A stretch of DNA of 64,000 bases from Pedobacter cryoconitis (GTDB lineage Bacteria; Bacteroidota; Bacteroidia; Sphingobacteriales; Sphingobacteriaceae), in NCBI GenBank assembly GCA_019352875.1, contig JAAAFW010000006.1, positions 125,354 to 189,353 on the forward strand, read 5' to 3'. The notes below the pieces were generated by a model that searched no databases, was not told the origin of the DNA, and was given only the letters and a program-made list of their open reading frames with translations. The first letter of the stretch is position 1. Each line of letters starts with the position of its first letter. This document shows, piece by piece, positions 57,501 to 63,031 of this stretch. The translations under genes and the position numbers were made by a program.

Positions 57501-57653
57501 CTGGCGATAGGGCATTATGCCTGTAATCGGGTTGAGTTCAGCTGGCAAATTTGCCGCCCGGATTTCCGGGGCACATAAACCCAAAGAAAGCAAGGCCATT
57601 CCACTGTAAAGCGGTAGTCCAGGCTTCATTAATCTGGTAAATTTTTGTTTCAT
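54585..57653 (-). CDS. SusC/RagA-family TonB-linked transporter
   Basis: A 1022-residue transporter. The leader is long and atypical, with cleavage probably after EIRAANL or nearby. Then CarboxypepD_reg-like TVKDEQGLGLPGVSVKVKG, plug with VEIVSVGYGTLSSKEITSAVTHV, LYVIDGIPGG and AAIYGTSANAGVILITTKKGK, barrel ending VGLNVGF. No STN domain, so not linked to FecR signalling. A LacI-type palindrome lies in the upstream region. It forms a two-gene operon with the SusD gene downstream. Confidence 0.95.
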   Translation of the reverse strand: MKQKFTRLMKPGLPLYSGMALLSLGLCAPEIRAANLPAELNPITGIMPYRQELTIQGTVKDEQGLGLPGVSVKVKGTQTVVSTDGNGKYSIKVPTSAAILVFNFIGYEAQESPVGTKTTIDVQLKPSSTTLENVEIVSVGYGTLSSKEITSAVTHVSAEKFNRSGSRNPLDLIQGKVAGLQLTRRGGSNPNSSVSTQLRGAVSVAGTSTPLYVIDGIPGGNPDLLQQDDIESIDVLKDGSGAAIYGTSANAGVILITTKKGKAGPPTIDYSTYFRKEYVQNRQKFLTADEYRQKIASGELDQQDYGNSTDFYDELINHDNLSMNHNLSLSGGTDKTTYRASVNYRNLEGIAKENGREEYTLRLNVNQKGLNDRLNVQLNLATNINKSNLLGGEGGDDKLNSVQSWESEMAKNPTLSNFNPDGSYRFDLTSTNYFARLAQETKYRKQQTTSADAKVDLEIIDGLKASVFGSITRNNNNDGGYRLKAGEDSMENADFRGGGFASRGMELEQKYAFEPTLQYQKTFEEKHSLTAIAGYSYRYNIRETSLMENRGFINDLFHEDRMQEGSALGLGKAKMESGKQDNTLVAFFGRVNYALDNKYLVQFILRREGSSKFGVNNRWGNFPAVSVGWNISEESFMKEIPFVNYLKLRAGYGVTGNVPNEDNVSRVTLGGGGKYLFPDGNYYETYGPDRNPNPNLKWETKRELNLGLDFRLAENRLSGSIDVFKRTTKDLLDGYTSPQPPFVRNIIYANVGTISSKGIELALSYAAVKSTDFSWSMDATASTIKNKLDSYSNEQFKVLYKTFGDIEGAGDLGRAITTYEGGEVGIFFGKRFAGFTPEGKWLFYNRNGEAVTNDKINVSYDKNLSDLAPLGRATPKYYLSWTNNFTYKDFDLRIFLRGKFDYKILNTTALTYGNKTWSGNLLKETFGKYSGINDTYMYSDYYLESGTNVKLDEVTLGYNIKSKSTWFRNARVYVTGQNLATITGYSGNDPDLISDTGLGPGVDLRNMYPRTRSFLVGLNVGF

Positions 57654-57966
57654 AAATTAAATCTATTGTTTAAGGAGTAGAAGCGTGAATTAGCTTTTAA
57701 GAAGGCGTTTATGGCCACAGGATTTATCGTATAAAAACGATTTAGTGCCACTCAAAAACGTATACATAGGACGTAGTTGGTTCATAAGTAATTATATTTG
57801 GAAATTCGTGTTAAAACGTTTTAGTAATGTCAATATATTATTAATAATTAATTTCTGAAAATATCGTCTTCACACGGGTGTGTATTTTTACCCCTAACTG
57901 ATCGTTAATTTCGGCCTTTTTTGTCTGTTATACAGTTAGTTATATTTTTTTTAAAAAAACTGTTAT
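57654..57966. other. AT-rich intergenic region upstream of SusC
   Basis: 313 bases without a gene, between the SusC start and the CHAP gene stop, both on the minus strand. It holds one perfect LacI-like palindrome (57812-57823) and a short hairpin CACACGGGTGTG. No TAnnTTTG element was found on the minus strand. It probably carries the promoter of the SusCD pair. Confidence 0.5.
57812..57823. promoter_or_regulatory. LacI-type operator candidate
   Basis: TAAAACGTTTTA is a perfect 12-bp palindrome with the central CG and AAACGTTT core typical of LacI-family operators, 159 bases upstream of the SusC start. No LacI gene is in the window, so the regulator would act from elsewhere. Confidence 0.4.
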
Positions 57967-58545
57967 TTACCGTCCTGTTTTTATGATTTTTACCCAATCT
58001 GCTGTACGATAACTAGTTTTGAGATGCCGCTTTCTTCTGTAAACTCCGTCGCCTTCGATGGAGCCGTACACGTTAGTATTGCCCTCAATACTCAGGTACC
58101 AGTCACCTTGAATTCTTTCAATTACACCAGCGTGTGCAACCCGCTTTTTCTGCGGAATATAGATGCCAAACACCTGTGCTGCTTTTAACTTAGACGTTAA
58201 ACGCGAGGCCGGAAACAGGGAAGGTGACCAGCCGGTTATCGGCTGGTGAAAACCTTCCTGACGAAATATCCAGCTAACGAAAGCTGCGCACCAGGGCTGT
58301 CCCTTTTTTAACCCCGCGACGGCTAAATACTCTTCCACTCTTCGTCCGTCATTTTTGCCTGTCAGCTCTCTTACGCCGAGTTCTGCGCGGGCGATTCTGA
58401 TAAGTGAGGCCCTGCAGTTGTCCTCTGTAGCGGCGTCTACAGGGCAGATTTCTGTCTGTTCCTTTAGCAAATTGCGACCAGACATATTGATGCTGTTAGC
58501 AAGAGTAAAGCAAAAGATGCCCAATAAAAGCTGATTTGTTGCCAT
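57967..58545 (-). CDS. CHAP-domain amidase/peptidase (endolysin-like)
   Basis: A 192-residue protein. A hydrophobic start (MATNQLLLGIFCFTLANSI) may be a signal peptide. The CHAP-like domain (about residues 50-190) has ARAELGVRELTGKNDGRRVEEYL, the nucleophile in GQPWCAAFVSWIFRQEG and the His in RVAHAGVIERI. Such domains cut peptidoglycan peptide bonds. The start lies 82 bases inside the preceding membrane gene, an overlap like that of phage holin-endolysin pairs. It is the last gene of a DUF6266-membrane-CHAP series on the minus strand. Confidence 0.85.
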   Translation of the reverse strand: MATNQLLLGIFCFTLANSINMSGRNLLKEQTEICPVDAATEDNCRASLIRIARAELGVRELTGKNDGRRVEEYLAVAGLKKGQPWCAAFVSWIFRQEGFHQPITGWSPSLFPASRLTSKLKAAQVFGIYIPQKKRVAHAGVIERIQGDWYLSIEGNTNVYGSIEGDGVYRRKRHLKTSYRTADWVKIIKTGR

Positions 58546-58874
58546 AATGTGAGGGTTTTGAAATGTATAGCGAGTTGGCGCGGGGCCGGCATGAATTTAT
58601 TATTCCAGAGATATTGCATCAACCACCAGCAGATAAGTAATATGACCAGGAAAGTAATCAGGCTAAGGATAATCAACAGCCATACAGATTGATCTACGGA
58701 GGCAGCTGTTTCATCCAGCAGGTGCAGCCATTCCGGCGCGAAGATCCAGATGATCAAAAGCAAAAGTAGCAACCTGGTTACCGGATGAATAGATTGTTGG
58801 AGTTTATCAGAAAAGCCGGTTTTTGTAAGGTTCAATGGAAGAATCGCAGGATTCTTATTAAATGATATGGGCAT
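58464..58874 (-). CDS. Small three-helix membrane protein, holin-like
   Basis: A 136-residue protein with a polar N-tail of about 30 residues and three strong hydrophobic segments (about 33-53, 63-90 and 112-136). The charge pattern fits an inner-membrane protein. It matches no family that I recognise. The gene overlaps the CHAP gene by 82 bases in another frame; size, helix number and partner resemble a holin or spanin-type lysis protein. This functional reading is an inference from layout only. Confidence 0.65.
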   Translation of the reverse strand: MPISFNKNPAILPLNLTKTGFSDKLQQSIHPVTRLLLLLLIIWIFAPEWLHLLDETAASVDQSVWLLIILSLITFLVILLICWWLMQYLWNNKFMPAPRQLAIHFKTLTLWQQISFYWASFALLLLTASICLVAIC

Positions 58875-58914
58875 AGGGATAGTCTTTAAGATAGGTGAAT
58901 AGGAAGGGTATAAG

Positions 58915-58943
58915 AACCCCGGCTGGGTTATCCTGCCGGGGTT
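58915..58943. other. GC-rich hairpin between DUF6266 and membrane genes
   Basis: AACCCCGGC (58915-58923) pairs with GCCGGGGTT (58935-58943) around an 11-base loop, nine bases past the DUF6266 stop. No T tract follows on the minus strand, so it may stabilise or process the message rather than end it. Confidence 0.6.
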
Positions 58944-58951
58944 TGGGGATT

Positions 58952-59602
58952 TTAATCTATAATCAGATGTTTACCCAGGTAAGTACTTCTTGATGCAGAC
59001 TTACCATCTTCGGCTATAAGCATGAACCATGCATGAACCTCATGACCTGTATAGGAGTAGGGAAGACGGAGCGTAGCCGTCAGATCTTCCCTTTTTGCTA
59101 CAGACTGATGCGTTAATGACGACCCATCGTCCGGATTGTAGACCATCATGCATACCGTATCATCAGGCTTTGTTCCCCGGGCGTCAATCTCATTAATCGA
59201 CCAGTCGACTTTTAGCGCTGCCTCTGCCGGAACACTTTCCGCGAGCGGGTTAAATACACCATTGAGTTTACCATTGCCCAATAGAATTTTGGCGAAATCA
59301 ATCTCATAATCCGGGGCAATCCCGCCGATCGCATTTCTTATGTTCAGGCTTGTAGCCACATTTCTTGCAGAGAGGTTTCCGGTTAAAGCCGGATAACCAA
59401 TATTTATAGCTTCTGCAAATTTGCCGAGGAACGAAGTCATCAGACCGAATTTAGAACGTTGCCTGGCCTGTGGCTCTGTAGGATTCTTTCCCGATTTTTT
59501 TGGGGCACTACGGCCGATTGTTAACTGCCTCCATTTTGATATTACAACCTGACCGATTTTACCACTGAAGTCACCAATTTGACCTGGTTTAATTTTTGAC
59601 AT
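58952..59602 (-). CDS. DUF6266 family protein (copy 1)
   Basis: A 216-residue protein recognised as DUF6266 by GKIGQVVISKWRQLTIGRSA near residue 14, KNPTEPQARQRSKFGLMTSF (39-58), and a C-terminal Ig-like or fibronectin-like beta-domain (about 115-216). That domain includes DTVCMMVYNPDDG (148-160) and AEDGKSASRSTYLGKHLI at the end. No signal peptide or membrane span. The family is confined to Bacteroidota as far as I know and has no known function. Upstream lies a 10-bp-phased TGTCC array; a divergent paralogue is 2.4 kb away. Confidence 0.85.
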   Translation of the reverse strand: MSKIKPGQIGDFSGKIGQVVISKWRQLTIGRSAPKKSGKNPTEPQARQRSKFGLMTSFLGKFAEAINIGYPALTGNLSARNVATSLNIRNAIGGIAPDYEIDFAKILLGNGKLNGVFNPLAESVPAEAALKVDWSINEIDARGTKPDDTVCMMVYNPDDGSSLTHQSVAKREDLTATLRLPYSYTGHEVHAWFMLIAEDGKSASRSTYLGKHLIID

Positions 59603-59719
59603 AATTTTAAATGTTTAATGATGAATAATAATTCAAGCCTGTTTGGGCTACCGGTAGCTTCCGACTCGTTAAACGAATGTATGTCAGTTAGGGCTAATAA
59701 CCTATAAATCAGATTGTTG

Positions 59720-59754
59720 TGTCCGTTTTTGTCCGGAGGTGTCCACCTTTGTCC
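59720..59754. repeat. Four TGTCC repeats at exact 10-bp period
   Basis: TGTCC begins at 59720, 59730, 59740 and 59750; the five bases between copies differ (GTTTT, GGAGG, ACCTT). Seen from the DUF6266 gene on the minus strand the word is GGACA, 118-152 bases upstream of its start. The array also lies 89 bases past the stop of the PAS-AraC gene. All copies face one side of the helix, as for a row of tandem-bound monomers. Confidence 0.85.
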
Positions 59755-59842
59755 TTGAAAATATGAACTTCGGGCTTATTAGGAATCGGCTGCCGTGGAG
59801 AATCCAGGTCATGAAACTAAATCATCTGCCATTAGATAATGT

Positions 59843-60625
59843 TTAAAGGAGTTCTTTTACATTAACATCATAAATTTCTTTGAATAACTTACTGAAGTAC
59901 CCTGGTGTTTCAAATCCTGCAGCGTAAGAGATTTCTGCAACTGTCCGGAATTTACCACTTTCAATGGCTTCTGCGGCTAGCTGTAAACGAATAATTCTAA
60001 TGTATTGATTTGGGGTGACGCCCATAATAGTTTTTATGCGTCTGAATAACTGCCTTTCGGACACGGCCAACTCATTACTCAACATGAGTATATTCAGGTC
60101 AAATCCTGTCGCATATTTACGGACCAATACTTCAAATTTAGAAAGCCAAAGCTGGTCGGCCATAGAATACTGTTCTTCAGTTTCGGACGTCGCAAGCTTA
60201 TTCTTTAATGCCGATTTACTTAAAATGTCGGCGATTCTCTTTTGTTCTTCGAGCTTCTTTCTGGCTGTAATGTTTTTAGCAATTGCGAATACTAATTGGT
60301 CACTTTCTATGGGAATCGATGTCCAGGCAAGCCAGACGATTTTACCGCTTTTTGTAATGTATCTGTTTTCAAAGTCTATGAGTGGCTTATTATCTCTTAT
60401 AATAATCTGATTGCGGGTTTTTGCGGTGATCGCCCGATCGTCCTCATGGACAAATGAGCTAATTAGCCTTCCCATTAACTCTTCATCTGTATATTCTAAA
60501 GTTTTAGATACAGCTGCGTTTATTTTCTTGAAAAAACCATCATACCCTGCGATGCAGACAAGATCGGGAGTTAAATTAAAAAAGAGATCTAAGTCAAAAG
60601 TATCTTTTAACGTTGGGATATTCAT
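59843..60625 (-). CDS. PAS domain plus AraC-type HTH regulator
   Basis: A 260-residue protein from ATG 60625: a PAS domain (about residues 10-125, with LDLFFNLTPDLVCIAGYDG and AKNITARKKLEEQ at its end), a linker, and an AraC HTH (about 160-260) with LSNELAVSERQLFRRIKTIMGVTPNQYIRIIRLQLAAEAI and VAEISYAAGFETPGYFSKLFKEIY. PAS fused straight to AraC is an uncommon pair, implying direct sensing of a small ligand or redox state. The frame is open further upstream, but a TATATTTG element at 60701-60708 lies there. It may control its DUF6266 neighbours. Confidence 0.88.
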   Translation of the reverse strand: MNIPTLKDTFDLDLFFNLTPDLVCIAGYDGFFKKINAAVSKTLEYTDEELMGRLISSFVHEDDRAITAKTRNQIIIRDNKPLIDFENRYITKSGKIVWLAWTSIPIESDQLVFAIAKNITARKKLEEQKRIADILSKSALKNKLATSETEEQYSMADQLWLSKFEVLVRKYATGFDLNILMLSNELAVSERQLFRRIKTIMGVTPNQYIRIIRLQLAAEAIESGKFRTVAEISYAAGFETPGYFSKLFKEIYDVNVKELL

Positions 60626-60703
60626 ATCATATTTTAGGATCGGTTGAATTAGCTGAATACCAAATAAACGTCGTATACGCGGCAAAACTAACACAAATAG
60701 CAA

Positions 60704-61072
60704 ATATAAAATGAGCTATCTTTTTTAATTCTACTTTATAAACCTCGCCCTGACAGGATAAAGTATAATGTCAGTTTTGTCGAAGTAAATGTCAGCTCTG
60801 TTAATTCCTTTTTATGGTTTTTTGCAAAAAAATTCAGATGGTTATGTGCCATCTAAAATAAACCTCTCCGTTTTCTATTTATAAAATGAACAATTTACAT
60901 AGCCTGAATAAATATGTTATTAACTGCCGTTACTGCAAATCAATTGGACTCGACCGCATACCAAGATCGGAGTTTGTACGACATGTGTTGTTTTTCATAC
61001 CACTGAAACATTATATCTGCTACTCCTGTTCCAGAAAACAATATAGGATAAGGAAAAGACCCTGAAAAACCT
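60704..61072. other. AT-rich stretch without a supported gene
   Basis: About 370 bases between the PAS-AraC and STAS-like genes. On the minus strand TATATTTG (60701-60708) is a perfect -7 element for the regulator. TGTC words occur at 60769, 60778 and 60790, and CTGACA at 60750 is the inverse of TGTCAG. A 60-residue open frame (60940-61122) overlaps the STAS-like gene and has no recognisable pattern. Confidence 0.5.
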
Positions 61073-61435
61073 CTACCAGGAGAAAGTGATATCCCCTGAT
61101 TTAGATAAGTTGTTAAAAACAAATTCTTTATAGGTATTTACGGCTGTTTTTCTCTGAGTCTGCGCATTAGATGCAGCTCTTAGCATAGATATAATATCCA
61201 AAGACGCTTTCTTGAAGTTCAAATCCAGCTTTTCTTCGTCGGCATATAGATCCTTATGAAATTGATCGGCAAATGATCGGGAAATAAATACGACACCCGT
61301 AAAATCAATTTCAATTTTATGATTTATCTTGCTTTCCTCCTTTATGATAGCCACAAGTGTTGTAGCCGCTTCGCGAGAATCCAAGGTTGGAGATAGTGTT
61401 TCTGTGATTTTAATTTCTGAAGTGATCATAAGCAT
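61073..61435 (-). CDS. STAS-like (DUF4325) protein
   Basis: A 120-residue soluble protein with IEIDFTGVVFISRSFADQFHKDL (about residues 41-63), the core motif of DUF4325, a STAS-like fold akin to anti-sigma antagonists. The conserved phospho-Ser region (ISRSFAD) is intact. These proteins normally pair with a GHKL ATPase in phage-resistance or stress circuits, but no ATPase gene is beside it here. ATG 61435 or 61429 could be the start. Confidence 0.82.
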   Translation of the reverse strand: MLMITSEIKITETLSPTLDSREAATTLVAIIKEESKINHKIEIDFTGVVFISRSFADQFHKDLYADEEKLDLNFKKASLDIISMLRAASNAQTQRKTAVNTYKEFVFNNLSKSGDITFSW

Positions 61436-61660
61436 GGTTTATATTTTGGTTTACAATTATGGAGATTGCGGGCGGATAAAATGATCAGCCCGGGTTTTTC
61501 GTAATTAAATTTTGTATCAATGACAATATAGCGAATTTTCGCCATATTCTTGGTTGCTTCCTCCGTCATTAAACGGTTCGTTCAGATATGCGGTCATTTG
61601 TGATTGCAATTGATGTTGCTCCTTTTTTTCTGTTACCGCAGAGTTGGCTGGATAGGTAAG

Positions 61661-61714
61661 AAGTCAATTTCAGGAACTGACCAGTGTAGCTGGCCGGTTT
61701 CCTGAAATTGACTT
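61661..61714. other. Long hairpin, about 24-bp stem, after the HTH gene
   Basis: AAGTCAATTTCAGGAA (61661-61676) pairs perfectly with TTCCTGAAATTGACTT (61699-61714). The stem continues inward through CTGACCAG and CTGGCCGGT with one bulge and two wobble pairs to a TGTAG loop (61685-61689). It overlaps the stop codon of the HTH gene. No T tract follows on either side, unlike every terminator in this window. Confidence 0.8.
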
Positions 61715-62000
61715 AGAATTCTGTGGGAACAGACTTCAGTTTATAGATTTCGTGCTTGCTGTAATAAGGCATATTGGCAATCATCACCTGTCTGATCAAT
61801 CCTGCTCTTACGTACCTGCGGATTGTTCTTGGGTCTTTACGGAGCAGGTGTGCCGCTTCTTTCTGGCTTAACAATTCATCTGTGGGGTCGTATGCAGGTT
61901 GCAGATTCTGATTGATAATTTGCTGTTCTGCCAGTTCTATCAGATAATAAATCAGGTCGTTAAATCTATTGATTTTGGTAATAATAGCTTTTATAGTCAT
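61713..62000 (-). CDS. Excisionase-type helix-turn-helix protein
   Basis: A 95-residue protein. A helical N part (about 1-45) is followed by a MerR/excisionase-like HTH: LLSQKEAAHLLRKDPRTIRRYVRAGLI, then PYYSKHEIYKL. This kind of protein is common in Bacteroidota integrative elements and in other accessory DNA, where it works as Xis or a small regulator. Two 10-base copies of a TTTTAGGG-type tandem repeat (62001-62020) cover its start region. It follows the second DUF6266 gene by 27 bases. Confidence 0.82.
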   Translation of the reverse strand: MTIKAIITKINRFNDLIYYLIELAEQQIINQNLQPAYDPTDELLSQKEAAHLLRKDPRTIRRYVRAGLIRQVMIANMPYYSKHEIYKLKSVPTEF

Positions 62001-62020
62001 TTTTAGGGATTTTTAGGGTG
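62001..62020. repeat. Tandem 10-bp repeat at the HTH gene start
   Basis: TTTTAGGG occurs at 62001 and 62011, giving two near-identical 10-base units (TTTTAGGGAT and TTTTAGGGTG). On the minus strand the last unit runs into the ATG as CCCTAAAAATG. It may be a small slippage-prone duplication in the ribosome-binding region. Confidence 0.5.
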
Positions 62021-62027
62021 GATTGAT

Positions 62028-62669
62028 TTAAAGTGTATTGGGTAGATGCCAGGTGAATTGACCCAGATAAGTGCTGTTTGTGATAGATCGATGGTCTGCA
62101 GATATGAATGAGATGTAAGTATGTACTTCCGCAACTAGAATAGAAGCGGGCAAATGTAGCAGGTGTTCCCCCTTATGACGTTTTTCTCCGTTCAGCGTGT
62201 AAATTCCATATTCTTTTTCAGGAAAATATGCCATCAACATTACCTGGTCTCCTGGTACACATTCTGGTTCAGGTAGCTCGGTGTCCCATTTGAATAGTAT
62301 ACCTTCCCGATGCAAACCGGCGCTCATAAATCTCGCCTGAGGCATATCTCCTACGCTCAAAATTACTTTTGAATAATCTATTTCAAGGTTTGGGTATTTA
62401 CCCTTCAATGCTTTGGGGTTATTGTACGACCGCGCTAAGTTGTGAGTTCTGGAAAATTTCTTTTTTGCTTCTAATTCATATCCTTTTTTTATGAAGTGAT
62501 TAATTGAGCTTAAGAATTTTATTGTTGTCACAAAGGCTTGCTGCCCTGACTTTTCTTTTATTGTGAAAGGAAGTGTTCTGACATTTTTTCTTTTAGGAAC
62601 CAGTTTGATGTTTTCTGTTGCAATTTCTATTTCCATTTTTTCTGTTCCGTGTTTCCATTTAGGTTTCAT
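62028..62669 (-). CDS. DUF6266-like protein (copy 2, divergent)
   Basis: A 213-residue protein that aligns with the copy at 58952-59602 through its middle and C-terminal parts: LEIDYSKVILSVGDM against YEIDFAKILLGNGKL; DQVMLMAYFPEKE against DTVCMMVYNPDDG; AEVHTYISFIS against HEVHAWFMLIA; ITNSTYLG against SASRSTYLG. The N-terminal family motif is degenerate (RTLPFTIKEKSGQQAFVTTI). No signal peptide. It probably has the same fold with a changed surface. An 11-bp-phased repeat array lies 162-211 bases upstream. Confidence 0.72.
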   Translation of the reverse strand: MKPKWKHGTEKMEIEIATENIKLVPKRKNVRTLPFTIKEKSGQQAFVTTIKFLSSINHFIKKGYELEAKKKFSRTHNLARSYNNPKALKGKYPNLEIDYSKVILSVGDMPQARFMSAGLHREGILFKWDTELPEPECVPGDQVMLMAYFPEKEYGIYTLNGEKRHKGEHLLHLPASILVAEVHTYISFISADHRSITNSTYLGQFTWHLPNTL

Positions 62670-62830
62670 AATATCTTATTAATTCAAATTATAGTATTGA
62701 TCAACCCAAAGTATATAATTTATCTCTTAAATGCGCTTAATTGTTTAGTTTTTATTAAACCTTTAGTTTGCTATTGGTTTTATTATATCTACTTGGATTA
62801 TATATTATATACATAATTAATATACACCGG

Positions 62831-62880
62831 TGTGGGTTCCTTGTGGGTAAACTGTGGGTTAACTGTGGGGTTGGTGTGGG
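62831..62880. repeat. Five TGTGGG repeats at exact 11-bp period
   Basis: TGTGGG begins at 62831, 62842, 62853, 62864 and 62875, always 11 bases apart; the five-base spacers differ. From the DUF6266-like gene the word reads CCCACA and lies 162-211 bases upstream of the start. Two CCCGAACA words at 62908 and 62919 continue the same register. Confidence 0.9.
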
Positions 62881-62906
62881 GTTTTACAGAGCAGCAGTAA
62901 GACAAC

Positions 62907-62926
62907 ACCCGAACAAGACCCGAACA
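62907..62926. repeat. Two ACCCGAACA repeats in the same 11-bp register
   Basis: ACCCGAACA is found at 62907-62915 and 62918-62926, 11 bases apart. Their CCC begins 77 and 88 bases after the first TGTGGG, that is 7 and 8 exact periods, so both arrays share one helical phase with two empty turns between. Confidence 0.75.
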
Positions 62927-62949
62927 AAACTCCATGGTAAGTAGTTTAA

Positions 62950-62952
62950 TGT
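62950..62952 (-). mobile_element. Probable end of the IS3-family element
   Basis: TGTCTTGTCCTGAAATAG begins at 62950, 82 bases past the transposase stop, and starts with the TG typical of IS3-family tips. The other end is outside the window, so neither the inverted repeat nor the target duplication can be checked. If right, the element runs from 62950 to beyond 64000. Confidence 0.35.
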
Positions 62953-63031
62953 CTTGTCCTGAAATAGCTATACAGGTTAATGAATTAGTTTTAAATAGAC
63001 TATACACGCAAATTTGTTATTCCTTTATCAG

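Noticed and set aside
60940..61122. 60-residue minus-strand frame
   Set aside because: Overlaps the STAS-like gene by 50 bases, has no recognisable motif and no start with context; most likely chance.
61592..61663. Short plus-strand frame of about 23 codons ending near the long hairpin
   Set aside because: Too short, no promoter or conserved pattern; a chance frame in AT-rich DNA is the simpler view.
62831..62884. G-quadruplex formed by the GGG runs
   Set aside because: Loops would be 8 bases, beyond the usual 1-7, and strict 11-bp phase is not needed for a quadruplex. Kept only as a remote alternative.
62831..62926. CRISPR array or plasmid-type iterons
   Set aside because: Repeat words are 6-8 bases with 3-5-base spacers; CRISPR repeats and iterons are much longer, and no cas or rep gene is near.
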